A DNA stretch of 64,000 nt from Rufibacter sp. LB8. GTDB taxonomy: Bacteria > Bacteroidota > Bacteroidia > Cytophagales > Hymenobacteraceae. Made by a program: the position numbers and the translations under genes. The notes below the pieces were generated by a model that was given only the letters and a program-made list of their open reading frames with translations, searched no databases and was not told the origin of the DNA. The stretch covers positions 1 to 64,000 of the forward strand of contig NZ_JADALJ010000002.1 of the NCBI RefSeq assembly GCF_014876185.1, read 5' to 3'. Shown here one piece after another: positions 8,531 to 17,422 of the stretch (the stretch's first letter is position 1; each line of letters starts with the position of its first letter).

Positions 8531-8855
8531 GTACCCAATCTTTAGAAGTGGCCAATTATCCTTCCTTCGGCTTTCTTCTATCCTGTAAATTCATAACAGC
8601 TTTGTGCAACTAGGCTATTGGTCCAAAAGACTAATATGACTGCTTGCATTTCAACCTTGCTTTAGCCTCATGCTTTAGGCAAATCCGCATTCGCTGATTC
8701 CTGAATTTATAGCCTCTACTTATCTTATTTTTCTTTACAGTTAAACTGTCACTCAGAGCATCTGAAATGGCTAATCCTTCATTGATTGGCTTTTGGGTGC
8801 TTATGTGTCTGGAAGACTGATTATATGTATTTCAAATTTATAACCCTACCTAATT
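8531..8855 (+). promoter_or_regulatory. Conserved non-coding leader between HYC_CC_PP and lipoprotein genes, copy 1
   Basis: No gene seen in 325 nt. An 18-nt block, CTTCTATCCTGTAAATTC (8575-8592), is identical to 50035-50052 in copy 2 and sits at nearly the same distance from the upstream stop. TAAATTCA (8586-8593) can pair with TGAATTTA (8702-8709); copy 2 has a matching 8-bp pair at corresponding places. This suggests a structured leader or regulatory RNA between the first two genes of the module. Confidence 0.4.
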
Positions 8856-9134
8856 ATGAAATATTTAAAAGTAACAATGGCTGCGGTCTGCCTCGGCTTG
8901 ACTTCATTCTCAGCCTGTAACAGCTCTGGAACAGAACAAAAAGCAACTGAAGGAACAACTTCTGAGGCCCAGGTAGCCGGAGTAACCTACACTTGCCCCA
9001 TGCACCCAGAGGTGGTGAGTGACGTGAAGGGCAAATGCCCTAAGTGTGGCATGTTCCTAGAGGAAGTTAAACCAGGCGAAAAACTGGATTCTGCCGCCGC
9101 AGCCCAACAGCACCACGAAGGAGAACAGCACTAG
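8856..9134 (+). CDS. Lipoprotein with heavy-metal-binding domain (HMBD), copy 1
   Basis: 92 residues. A lipoprotein signal ends at SAC (about residue 21), then a short linker and one HMBD motif, YTCPMHPEVV...GKCPKCGMFL. The CPMHP and CPxCGM pairs form the small metal-binding unit found in Cus-type adaptors and ATPases. The tail is Ala/Gln/His-rich (AAQQHHEGEQH), adding possible ligands. It probably sits on the periplasmic face of a membrane and passes or buffers copper or silver for the pump encoded 113 nt downstream. The copy 2 counterpart is nearly identical from residue 23 on. Confidence 0.85.
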   Translation: MKYLKVTMAAVCLGLTSFSACNSSGTEQKATEGTTSEAQVAGVTYTCPMHPEVVSDVKGKCPKCGMFLEEVKPGEKLDSAAAAQQHHEGEQH

Positions 9135-9176
9135 TCTCTTCTGAATTTCTTACGGTCAAGACTTATTGCTACCGTC

Positions 9177-9212
9177 GTTTTGGGGTTGTCTTAAGTAAAG
9201 CAGCCCCAAAAC
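9177..9212 (+). promoter_or_regulatory. Intercistronic hairpin before cusA, copy 1
   Basis: GTTTTGGGG (9177-9185) pairs with CCCCAAAAC (9204-9212), extended inward by three more pairs including one G-U. No T-run follows, so it is not a standard terminator. Copy 2 has a longer hairpin of similar core sequence in the same gap, arguing for a role in mRNA processing, stability or attenuation. Confidence 0.5.
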
Positions 9213-9247
9213 ACTAAGCCATCAATGCCATATATCTTACTCATTTT

Positions 9248-10528
9248 ATGATTGGCAAATTAATTTCTTTTTCGCTCCGTAACCGGATGATTGTCTTGCT
9301 CATAGCCGCAGGCATGTTTGGGTGGGGAGCTTATTCCGTCACCACCAGCAAGGTAGACGCCATCCCTGATCTTTCTGAGAACCAGGTGATCGTGTTCACC
9401 GAGTGGATGGGTCGAAGCCCTCAAATTATTGAGGACCAGGTGACCTATCCCTTGGTGACCAACCTGCAGGGCATGCCCCAGGTAAAATATGTACGGGGTG
9501 TCTCTATGTTCGGGATGAGCTTCATCTACATCATCTTCGACGACCAGACAGATATCTACTGGGCACGTGAGCGGGTTCTGGAACGGTTAAACTACGCCAA
9601 CCGGCTACTCCCGGAGGGGGCCATACCCACCTTAGGCCCAGATGGCACCGGGGTTGGGCATATCCTTTGGTACACCCTAGATGCCCAAGGCATGGACCTA
9701 GGAGAGCAAAGGGCGGTCCAGGATTGGTACGTGAAGTTCGCCTTGCAGAATGTGCCGGGCGTGAGTGAAATCGCCTCTTTCGGGGGCTTCCAGAAACAGT
9801 ACCAAATTACCGTTGACCCTAACAAACTCACTTACTACAACCTGTCGGTGCCGCAGGTGATGGCCGCCGTGAGGGCCAACAACAATGAGAGCGGAGGGCG
9901 GAAGTTTGAGATGAGCGACATCGGCTACATCATCAAAACCACGGGCTATCTCGAATCCATGGAAGAGATAGAAAGCATTCCCATCACCACCCAAAATACC
10001 ATTCCCGTGAGTGTGCGGGATGTGGCCACCGTGCAGATGACGGGGGAAAGCCGCTTGGGCATCTTTGATCTGAACGGCGAGGGCGAGGCCGTGGGCGGTA
10101 TTGTGGTGATGCGGTACGGCGAGAATGCCGAGGAGGTCATCCGGAACGTCAAAGCCAAGATGGAAGAGGTATCGGCGGGTCTGCCGAAGGGCGTCAAGTT
10201 CAACATTGTCTATGATAGAAGCGGACTCATTAATGAGTCTGTGGATTCCATCAAAAAGACGCTGATAGAGGAGATGCTGGTAGCTTCTGCCATTGTGTTC
10301 CTGTTCCTTTTCCACTGGCGCAGCGCCCTTATTATTATTATTCAATTGCCGCTTTCCATAGCCATCGGGTTCATCCTTTTGAACGCCTTTGGTATTACTT
10401 CCAACATCATGTCCTTAACAGGAATTGCACTGTCTATTGGAGTGATTGTAGATGACGCCATTGTGATGGTAGAAAACGCATACCGGCACCTAGCAGATGC
10501 CCAATTAGAAGAAGAGAACCATGGATAA
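9248..10528 (+). CDS. cusA: CusA/CzcA-type RND efflux pump, N-terminal half, copy 1
   Basis: 426 residues corresponding to about the first 40% of a heavy-metal RND permease (intact relatives are ~1040). It contains TM1 (residues ~12-30), the first large periplasmic region (DAIPDLSENQVIVFTEW, GRSPQIIEDQVTYPL, YWARERVLERLNY) and TM2-TM4. The TM4 motif VIVDDAIVMVEN (about 399-410) carries the Asp residues of the proton relay. It stops in the cytoplasmic loop after TM4. The remaining half starts at 10521 in another frame, overlapping by 8 nt (ATGGATAA). The same split is present in copy 2, so it is not a chance sequencing error. RND pumps of this type export Cu(I)/Ag(I) or divalent metals. Confidence 0.88.
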   Translation: MIGKLISFSLRNRMIVLLIAAGMFGWGAYSVTTSKVDAIPDLSENQVIVFTEWMGRSPQIIEDQVTYPLVTNLQGMPQVKYVRGVSMFGMSFIYIIFDDQTDIYWARERVLERLNYANRLLPEGAIPTLGPDGTGVGHILWYTLDAQGMDLGEQRAVQDWYVKFALQNVPGVSEIASFGGFQKQYQITVDPNKLTYYNLSVPQVMAAVRANNNESGGRKFEMSDIGYIIKTTGYLESMEEIESIPITTQNTIPVSVRDVATVQMTGESRLGIFDLNGEGEAVGGIVVMRYGENAEEVIRNVKAKMEEVSAGLPKGVKFNIVYDRSGLINESVDSIKKTLIEEMLVASAIVFLFLFHWRSALIIIIQLPLSIAIGFILLNAFGITSNIMSLTGIALSIGVIVDDAIVMVENAYRHLADAQLEEENHG

Positions 10529-12413
10529 TAAAAAGCGACTGTCCATTATAGAGAAAGCCTCTAAGCAGGTGGGGCCCAGTGTGTTTTGGAGTACCATTAT
10601 CATTATAACCTCTTTCTTGCCAGTATTCCTTCTAACTGGGCAGGAAGGGCGTCTTTTCAGTCCCTTGGCTTGGACAAAGACCTTTATCCTTATTGTAGAT
10701 GCCTTTGTGGCTATCACGGTTACGCCGGTACTTTTGTCCCTTCTCTTAAAAGGTAAATTTAAACCAGAGAGCGCAAATCCCATCAACCGTGGGCTGGAGA
10801 GATTTTATGGTCCAATCCTACGCTGGTGCCTAAACTGGCGAAAAACCACTATTGGCCTCAATGTCCTCGCTTTGGCGGTGAGTATTCCGATGCTGATGAG
10901 CCTGGGTTCAGAGTTCATGCCTCCCCTGGATGAAAGTTCTATCCTATTTATGCCAGTGACTTTGCCTGACATCTCCAATGCCGAGGCAAAACGCATTCTG
11001 CAAGTGCAGGATAAGATTATCAAGTCAATGCCAGAGGTGGAGCAGGTATTAGGCAAGGCGGGGCGGGCAAATACTGCCACAGACAACTCCCCCATCAGCA
11101 TGATTGAAACCATCATCCTACTGAAGCCTCAGTCAGAGTGGCGGGAGGGCATGACCAAAGCTAAGATCATCGCAGAGTTGGACCAGAAACTACAGATACC
11201 GGGCGTGATCAATGGTTGGACCCAGCCCATCATCAACCGCATTAATATGCTGGCGACGGGAATCAGGACAGACGTGGGGGTTAAAGTATATGGCCAAAGC
11301 CTAGACTCAATCGCAGTGGTATCTGAGAAAGTTCGCAACGCCCTGCAACAGATAGAGGGGGTAAAGGATTTGTATATTGAACCCGTCACCGGTGGGCGCT
11401 ACCTGGAGATACAGACACGGCGTGAGGATTTGGGGCGATACGGCCTTTCCGTCAATGATGTGAACAGCGTGGTGGAGTCTGCCTTGGGAGGTGCCAGTAT
11501 CGGCAACACGATTGAAGGCCGGCAACGCTTCTCTATTAATGTTCGTCTGGCGCAGGAGTACCGCAATAGCATTGACCGCATTCGCCGCATCCCTATTCAG
11601 TCTGGGGTAGCTGGCACTGTGCCACTTTCCGCGGTAGCCGATGTAAAGTTTGTGGACGGACCGCCCATGATCACTTCAGAAAACGCTCAGCTGCGGGGGG
11701 CGGTACTATTTAATGTGCGCGACCGTGATTTAGGCAGCACGGTGCAGGAGGCCATCAAAACCATCAATCAGGAGGTGACGGGAATCCCTAACGGCTACCA
11801 CTTGGAGTGGAGCGGACAGTGGGAAAATCAGATCAGAGCCAACCAGACGTTGAAGATTATCATTCCCCTGGTAGTGCTCATCATCTTCCTGATCCTGTAT
11901 TTCTCCTTCGGTTCTTTCAAGGAGGCTTTGCTAAATCTCATCACCATTCCATTCGCTTTGGTGGGCGGGGTGTTCATCGTGTATTTCTATGGCATCAACC
12001 TGTCCGTGGCAGTGGCGGTGGGATTTATTGCCCTTTTCGGGATGGCTGTGGAAACCGGCATGCTCATGGTTGTGTACCTGAATGAGGCCATGAACGAGTT
12101 GGTGGCGAAAAAGGGAAACTCCAGCCAAACCATCACCAAGCAGGATATAAGGGAGTATGTATTTCAGGGAGCGGCTAAGCGGCTAAGACCTAAAATAATG
12201 ACCGTTTCAGTGTCGCTGTTCGGTTTGATACCTATTCTATGGGCCACTGGGGTAGGCACGGATGTGATGCTACCCATCGTGCTGCCGCTCATCGGCGGCG
12301 TCTTCACTTCTTCCATCCATATCCTGCTGGTAACCCCCGTGGTATTTGAGATGACCAAAGAGTATGAATTGCGAAAACACGGCAAACTAGAGATTTATGA
12401 TGTCAAACATTAG
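10521..12413 (+). CDS. cusA: CusA/CzcA-type RND efflux pump, C-terminal half, copy 1
   Basis: 630 residues starting with MDNKKRLSIIEKAS, which aligns with LDNKTRWQVITDAS of E. coli CusA directly after the TM4 loop, so nothing appears to be missing between the halves. It carries TM5-TM6 (VFWSTIIIITSFLPVFLLTG), the second periplasmic region with metal-site and docking segments, and TM7-TM12 ending in PILWATGVGTDVMLPIVLP. The ATG at 10521 lies inside the end of the upstream half, preceded by the purine-rich AGAAGAAGAGAA, a likely ribosome-binding site for coupled translation. The two chains probably assemble into one pump subunit (inference). Confidence 0.88.
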   Translation: MDNKKRLSIIEKASKQVGPSVFWSTIIIITSFLPVFLLTGQEGRLFSPLAWTKTFILIVDAFVAITVTPVLLSLLLKGKFKPESANPINRGLERFYGPILRWCLNWRKTTIGLNVLALAVSIPMLMSLGSEFMPPLDESSILFMPVTLPDISNAEAKRILQVQDKIIKSMPEVEQVLGKAGRANTATDNSPISMIETIILLKPQSEWREGMTKAKIIAELDQKLQIPGVINGWTQPIINRINMLATGIRTDVGVKVYGQSLDSIAVVSEKVRNALQQIEGVKDLYIEPVTGGRYLEIQTRREDLGRYGLSVNDVNSVVESALGGASIGNTIEGRQRFSINVRLAQEYRNSIDRIRRIPIQSGVAGTVPLSAVADVKFVDGPPMITSENAQLRGAVLFNVRDRDLGSTVQEAIKTINQEVTGIPNGYHLEWSGQWENQIRANQTLKIIIPLVVLIIFLILYFSFGSFKEALLNLITIPFALVGGVFIVYFYGINLSVAVAVGFIALFGMAVETGMLMVVYLNEAMNELVAKKGNSSQTITKQDIREYVFQGAAKRLRPKIMTVSVSLFGLIPILWATGVGTDVMLPIVLPLIGGVFTSSIHILLVTPVVFEMTKEYELRKHGKLEIYDVKH

Positions 12414-13662
12414 AATATACCTGGGTGCCTTGCTCTTGCTGTTGGCTATGTCTGCCAAGGCCCAAACACCAGTTCTGCCACTGGATACGGTGCTGAGCCG
12501 CATATCCCAGAACAACGGCATGCTCAAGGAGATTGAGTTTAGGGCCAAGGCCCAGAACGCCATGGCCAAGGGTGCAAGGAGCCAGATGGCCCCCATGGTG
12601 GGTGCCGGGGTCTTCATGTATCCCTATCCAGGGCAAATGAAAATGACGGGGGAAGAGATGGGAGGGCAGGACGACGCCATGTACATGACGGCGGTGGAGC
12701 AGGAGATCACCAACCCCGCCAAACTGAAAGCCCGTGAGAAGTACCAGCTGTCCAGAGCCGCTATTGAGGAGGCCGGAAGGGATATGACCTTCAACCAACT
12801 CAGGGCGCAGGCCAAGGCTGCCTACTACCAATGGGTAGTGCTGGAGAAGAAACGGTCTGTGCTGGCCGAGAGCCAGCGCATCATGCAGTTCATGCTCAAG
12901 CTGGGAAAGGTTCGTTATCCCTACAACCAGAGTTCCCTGGGTAGTATATACAAAGCAGAGGGAAGGATAGGGGAGGTAGAGAACATGCTCACCATGACCG
13001 ATAGCGAGATTGAGATGAAAAACATCCAGTTGAACATGCTCATGAACCTCCCTCCGGAAAATAGATTCAGGGTGGATACTACCGTGCGCGCACCTGAATT
13101 CATCGTGTTGCCAGACACTGGCGCTTTAAGCGCCGCCCGCAGTGACATACGCCAGATAGACCGAACCATCGAGTCTATGCAGCTTAACCTGCGGCTGGAA
13201 AACCTGCAGCGCAAACCGGATTTCGGGATTCGGTTCGAGAACATGATGCCCCGCGACAGGATGATGCCGCAGTCCTTTACCCTGATGGGCATGGTCTCCA
13301 TTCCCATTGCGCCCTGGTCCTCCAAAATGTACAAGGCAAACGCCTCTGCCATGAACCTGGAGATCCAGGGGATGCATAAAGGAAGGGAGAGTCTTTTGAA
13401 CGAGGCCCAAAACATGGTGGCGAGCATGGCTTTGGAACTGCAGGCGAAACGCACGCAGGTCCAGAACTATGAGAAAAAAATCATCCCGGCCCTGCGGCGC
13501 AACTATGAGACCACGCTCCTAAGTTATGAGCAGAACACAGGCCAATTGCCTTTGGTAATTGATGCATGGGAGGCCTTGAACATGGCCCAGATGGAATACC
13601 TCAATAACCTGGAGCAACTCTACCTAATAGGTGTGAACTATGAAAAAGAACTGGAAAAATAG
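12397..13662 (+). CDS. cusC: TolC-family outer-membrane channel (CusC-like), copy 1
   Basis: 421 residues with a signal peptide (IYLGALLLLLAMSAKAQ) and long helical repeats typical of outer-membrane efflux proteins. Markers include the two OEP repeats and the C-terminal YLNNLEQLYLIGVNYEKE. It would form the outer-membrane duct of the tripartite pump. The start overlaps the upstream pump gene by 17 nt (second ATG at 12400 also possible), and its end overlaps the adaptor gene by 23 nt, so the module is translated as a tightly coupled unit. Relative to copy 2 it has a six-residue insertion near residue 85. Confidence 0.85.
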   Translation: MMSNIRIYLGALLLLLAMSAKAQTPVLPLDTVLSRISQNNGMLKEIEFRAKAQNAMAKGARSQMAPMVGAGVFMYPYPGQMKMTGEEMGGQDDAMYMTAVEQEITNPAKLKAREKYQLSRAAIEEAGRDMTFNQLRAQAKAAYYQWVVLEKKRSVLAESQRIMQFMLKLGKVRYPYNQSSLGSIYKAEGRIGEVENMLTMTDSEIEMKNIQLNMLMNLPPENRFRVDTTVRAPEFIVLPDTGALSAARSDIRQIDRTIESMQLNLRLENLQRKPDFGIRFENMMPRDRMMPQSFTLMGMVSIPIAPWSSKMYKANASAMNLEIQGMHKGRESLLNEAQNMVASMALELQAKRTQVQNYEKKIIPALRRNYETTLLSYEQNTGQLPLVIDAWEALNMAQMEYLNNLEQLYLIGVNYEKELEK

Positions 13663-14968
13663 GTTACTTGGGTTGATTCTCCTGCTGTTGCCCTTCTCCT
13701 TTACCGCCTGTAACAAAGAAAAAGAGGAGGCTACCGGCATGGAATATACCTGCCCTATGCACCCGCAGATCGTGCAGAACAAACCCGGTTCATGCCCCAT
13801 CTGCGGCATGGATCTGGTGGCCAAGCAACCCGCCAATGCACCGGGAGTGGCCGTATCCACTGATTTAGATTATCTGTTGCAGCCATCTAACCAGGCGGTG
13901 GTTTCTTCTGTGCAGACCACGCACCCCGTGCAGAAACCGCTGGAGCAGGAAATCACCATGTCTGGCGTAGTGACCTATGACACGCGCCGGCAGTATATCA
14001 TCCCCGCTAGGTTTGGCGGACGCGTTGAGAAGTTGTACGTGCAGTTTAACTACCAGAAAGTAAGCAAAGGGCAGAGGTTGTATGACATCTACAGCCCAGA
14101 GCTGGTCACTGCCCAGAAGGAACTGCTGTACCTGCTCCAGAACGACCCCAGTAACACGTCCCTCATAGCCGGCGCGCGCCAAAAGCTACGCTTGTTGGGT
14201 GCCACTGATGGGCAGATAAGGCAGTTGGCCAGAACGGGTAAGGAATCTTATACCTTCTCAGTATACAGCCCCTATACCGGCTATGTGTTGGATCCGGCAG
14301 TGACGGCAACCCCAACAGTAGCGCCAGCATCCGCCTCCGCCACAGGTGGTAGCGAAGACGGCATGGGCGGAATGGGCGGTTCAAGCGGCAGTGCCTCTAG
14401 CACAACAAACGCACCCGTTTCGGCTCCCCAAGGATTCGCAATCCGGGAAGGCATGTATGTGACAACCGGGCAAGCACTGCTAAAAGTAATTGACGCCTCC
14501 CAGGTTTGGGCGCAGTTCAACGTGGCCAGCAATGTGGCGGGCCAATTAAAGAAGGGGACTCCCATCACTATTTCCTTTAACCAGGTGGAGGGTAAAACCC
14601 TGCAGTCCTCGGTGCATTTGGTGGAGCCTGTGTATGAGGAGGGGGATAATTTTGTGCAGGTGAGAGCCTTGCTTCCGGCGAAGGGAAATCCGATTCTAAT
14701 CGGCCAGGTCATTACAGGGAAAGTAACCTATGCCACTGGCTCCGCCCTGTGGGTTCCTAAGGATGCAGTTCTGGACCTCGGGGGCCAGTCGGTAGCATTC
14801 CTGAGAATGGACGGAATGTTCAAACCCATTGGTGTGCGCGTGGGGCAGAGGGCGGACGGTCTGTTAGAGATTGTGTCAGGGCTGAAAGTGAGTGACGTGA
14901 TAGCCGCCAATGCGCAGTTCCTGGTGGACAGCGAGAGTTTTATTAGGATAGCAGACACAAACAGATGA
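13640..14968 (+). CDS. cusB: RND efflux periplasmic adaptor (CusB-like) with one HMBD, copy 1
   Basis: 442 residues. A lipoprotein signal ends at TAC (about residue 24), followed by one HMBD (YTCPMHPQIV...GSCPICGMDL, about 36-62), then a membrane-fusion-protein body: barrel-sandwich segments (ITMSGVVTYDTRRQYIIPAR), helical hairpin (SPELVTAQKELLYLL) and beta-barrel domain. A Gly/Ser/Met-rich insertion (about 235-255) interrupts the lipoyl-like part. Adaptors of this type join pump and channel and, in CusB, bind Cu(I)/Ag(I). It overlaps the next adaptor gene by 4 nt (ATGA). Confidence 0.88.
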   Translation: MKKNWKNRLLGLILLLLPFSFTACNKEKEEATGMEYTCPMHPQIVQNKPGSCPICGMDLVAKQPANAPGVAVSTDLDYLLQPSNQAVVSSVQTTHPVQKPLEQEITMSGVVTYDTRRQYIIPARFGGRVEKLYVQFNYQKVSKGQRLYDIYSPELVTAQKELLYLLQNDPSNTSLIAGARQKLRLLGATDGQIRQLARTGKESYTFSVYSPYTGYVLDPAVTATPTVAPASASATGGSEDGMGGMGGSSGSASSTTNAPVSAPQGFAIREGMYVTTGQALLKVIDASQVWAQFNVASNVAGQLKKGTPITISFNQVEGKTLQSSVHLVEPVYEEGDNFVQVRALLPAKGNPILIGQVITGKVTYATGSALWVPKDAVLDLGGQSVAFLRMDGMFKPIGVRVGQRADGLLEIVSGLKVSDVIAANAQFLVDSESFIRIADTNR

Positions 14969-16296
14969 GACATATAAAAAACCTATTCACCGTTTTACTG
15001 GCAACTGTTTTTTTGATGGCCTGCACCAAGACGGACGAGCATGCCCACGCAACGGAAGATACCAGCTACACCTGTCCCATGCACCCCCAAATTGTGGAAG
15101 GCGAGCCTGGTTCTTGCCCCATCTGTGGCATGGACCTAGTTTTGGTCCAAAAACAGAAAAAGGAGCCAGAAACGGCCAGTGCCTTTACCTGTCCCATGCA
15201 CCCGCAGATAGTGCAGGACAAAGCAGGCTCATGCCCCATTTGCGGGATGGACCTGGTACCCGTGAAAAAGCAAAGCACCAAAGGTGAGGAAGTCAGTATC
15301 ATGCTGAGTGAAAGCCAGATCCAATTGGGCAACATCACCACGCAAACCTTGCGGCAGGGACAGGTAGGAAGCAATACGGTGCTTACGGGCAGGCTGGTGG
15401 TAGACCAGACGCAGGCCGACCTTATCAGCAGTCGGGCCGCTGGCCGCATAGAGAGACTTTATGTGAAAGAAACTGGTCAGCCCATCCGCAAGGGACAGCC
15501 CCTCTATGACTTATACAGCGAGACCCTGCTCACATTGGAACAGGAATACCTGCTGGCCTTGGACCAGGTGAAGGCGTTCCCTAGCGAGAGGCAGTTTGCC
15601 TCCATCCTGGATGCCGCCAAAAGAAAGCTTCTCTTAACCGGTCTCACTAATGCCCAGATCAGCCGCATTGCACAAACCCGTAAACTAGACGCCCGCATCA
15701 CCTTCGTAGCACCCAGTTCAGGTACTGTCACGGAGATAGCCGCCGCAGAAGGCGTGTATGTGGCCGAAGGAAGTCCGCTTTACCGCATAAGCCGGTTCAA
15801 CACCATTTGGGCGGAGGCCGAATTGTACGCCGGTGAAGCCGGAGCGCTAAAGATAGGGACTCCGGTAGACGTCATCGTAGCCGGAAGCAACATGCCCATC
15901 AAGACAAAGATCTCTTTTATCAACCCAGAGTTTAGGCAGAACAGCCAAGTGGTGATTGCCCGGGCTTCGGTTCCTAACCCAGGAGGAGGCCTGATCCCAG
16001 GCACCCAGGCCACCATGACGGTAGGTACCCAGGTGAGAGAAGCGTTAACACTGCCGCTGGATGCCGTGATCCGGGATTCCAAAGGTGCGCACGTCTGGGT
16101 GAAGATCGGGGAGAACACCTTTAGCCCCAGAAGGGTTGAGCTTGGGGAGGAAAGCGCGAACCGGGTGGCCATTGCCAGCGGCCTGCAATCCAGAGACACC
16201 GTGGTAGTGACGGGCGCCTATCTGCTGTACAGCGAATATGTACTCAAGCAAGGGGCAGACCCGATGGCGGGACTTAACCATCAGTCAAATCAATAA
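14965..16296 (+). CDS. cusB: Second RND efflux adaptor with two tandem HMBDs, copy 1
   Basis: 443 residues. A lipoprotein signal ends at MAC (about residue 20), then two HMBD units in series (YTCPMHPQIV...CPICGMDL, repeated about 45 residues later), then a complete membrane-fusion-protein body (NTVLTGRLVVDQTQADLISS, LEQEYLLALDQ, GTVTEIAAAEGVYVAEGSPL). It is not a duplicate of the preceding adaptor: the two share only family-level similarity outside the HMBDs. Both adaptors are conserved side by side in copy 2, so a mixed adaptor ring or stage-specific roles is plausible (inference). Confidence 0.88.
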   Translation: MRHIKNLFTVLLATVFLMACTKTDEHAHATEDTSYTCPMHPQIVEGEPGSCPICGMDLVLVQKQKKEPETASAFTCPMHPQIVQDKAGSCPICGMDLVPVKKQSTKGEEVSIMLSESQIQLGNITTQTLRQGQVGSNTVLTGRLVVDQTQADLISSRAAGRIERLYVKETGQPIRKGQPLYDLYSETLLTLEQEYLLALDQVKAFPSERQFASILDAAKRKLLLTGLTNAQISRIAQTRKLDARITFVAPSSGTVTEIAAAEGVYVAEGSPLYRISRFNTIWAEAELYAGEAGALKIGTPVDVIVAGSNMPIKTKISFINPEFRQNSQVVIARASVPNPGGGLIPGTQATMTVGTQVREALTLPLDAVIRDSKGAHVWVKIGENTFSPRRVELGEESANRVAIASGLQSRDTVVVTGAYLLYSEYVLKQGADPMAGLNHQSNQ

Positions 16297-16307
16297 ATCT
16301 ACTCTTA

Positions 16308-17384
16308 ATGATACACAGAACTTTTAAACTGACACTTACAGTAGCTCTTTTACTAACATTCACCGCCTGCAACCTCCATACAGAGGCAGACATGGATGGT
16401 ATGGAAGAGGACATGGACGGCATGGACTTGAACATTGACTACCCTGCCGCCTTTGTGGTAAACGGGGAGTCCAATGACGTGGACGTTATTAATCTGAATG
16501 ACCTCACCCACAAAGATCATATAAGTCTGAATGGGGCAAAGTTCCCACACCATATCAATCTGAGTCCAGACAAGACAAAGCTAGCGGTGGCCATCACCAG
16601 CACTGACCTGAGCGGTGGGCATGACGCTGGCGGGATGGATGGTATGGAAGGCTTCAGGGTTATCGTTCTGAATAGCTACTCCGGCAAGATCGAAAAGGAG
16701 ATCATGCTTTCCAAAATGCCACATAACGGTGCTTTCAATGCAGACGGTTCTGAGCTGTGGATTGCGCAGGAGGATGAGGTGAAAAGCCAGGTATTGGTTT
16801 ATAATACTGGTAATTGGACTTTAAAGAATATCATCAGCGTCGGGAAAGGGCTGTCAGAAGTTACTTTCTCAACTGACGGCTCAAAAGTGTTCGCATCCAA
16901 TACGACTGACGCCACCGTGTCTATCATCAACCCAGGCACTAAAATGGTGATGGGTACGGTGCCGGTGGGTAAGGATCCGGTTGGGGCTTGGCCAGCGGCC
17001 AACGGGCATGTATACGTGGACAATGAGACAGACCAGACCGTCACCGAGATAAATGTGGCCACCGGGGCAGTTACCGAGACGATTAACCTAGGGTTTAAGC
17101 CTGGCTATGTGGCCTATCACCCTTCCAGCCAAGAGCTATGGGTGAGTGACGCCACCAATGGCAGGGTCTTGTTTTACAAGGAGGAAAACAGCCTATGGAC
17201 TCTCAAAGGGAATATAATGACCGGGGCTGATGCACACGCCATTGCTTTTTCTCCAGAAGGCTCCACCGCCTATGTCACCAATCAGGGGGCGGGCACCGTC
17301 TCTGTTATCAATGTTTCTGACCATAGTGTACGCTCCTCCGTTTCGGTAGGGAAAAAACCAAACGGAATAGTACTCCGGCCATAG
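16308..17384 (+). CDS. YncE-like beta-propeller lipoprotein, copy 1
   Basis: 358 residues. A lipoprotein signal ends at TAC, followed by an acidic Met-rich stretch (MDGMEEDMDGMDLN) that could bind metal. The rest is a string of ~40-residue repeats with the pattern ...VxVINxxTxxVxxTIxVGxxPxxV..., as in YncE/YVTN propellers (for example SVINVSDHSVRSSVSVGKKP). Such proteins are usually periplasmic binding scaffolds without catalytic activity. It is retained in copy 2 immediately after the adaptors, pointing to a real role in the efflux module. Confidence 0.78.
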   Translation: MIHRTFKLTLTVALLLTFTACNLHTEADMDGMEEDMDGMDLNIDYPAAFVVNGESNDVDVINLNDLTHKDHISLNGAKFPHHINLSPDKTKLAVAITSTDLSGGHDAGGMDGMEGFRVIVLNSYSGKIEKEIMLSKMPHNGAFNADGSELWIAQEDEVKSQVLVYNTGNWTLKNIISVGKGLSEVTFSTDGSKVFASNTTDATVSIINPGTKMVMGTVPVGKDPVGAWPAANGHVYVDNETDQTVTEINVATGAVTETINLGFKPGYVAYHPSSQELWVSDATNGRVLFYKEENSLWTLKGNIMTGADAHAIAFSPEGSTAYVTNQGAGTVSVINVSDHSVRSSVSVGKKPNGIVLRP

Positions 17385-17422
17385 GCTCAACTTAACAAAT
17401 ACTAAACCTTATATTCCTTACA

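Noticed and set aside
9698-10345. 215-codon minus-strand frame inside the pump gene
   Set aside because: It is the reverse-frame shadow of a strongly supported CusA half; the paralogous DNA does not keep this frame open at the same extent.
10505-10540. Programmed ribosomal frameshift as explanation of the split pump
   Set aside because: The only A-rich stretch (AAAAAG) lies after the overlap and is AAGAAA in copy 2; the overlap itself fits coupled re-initiation better.
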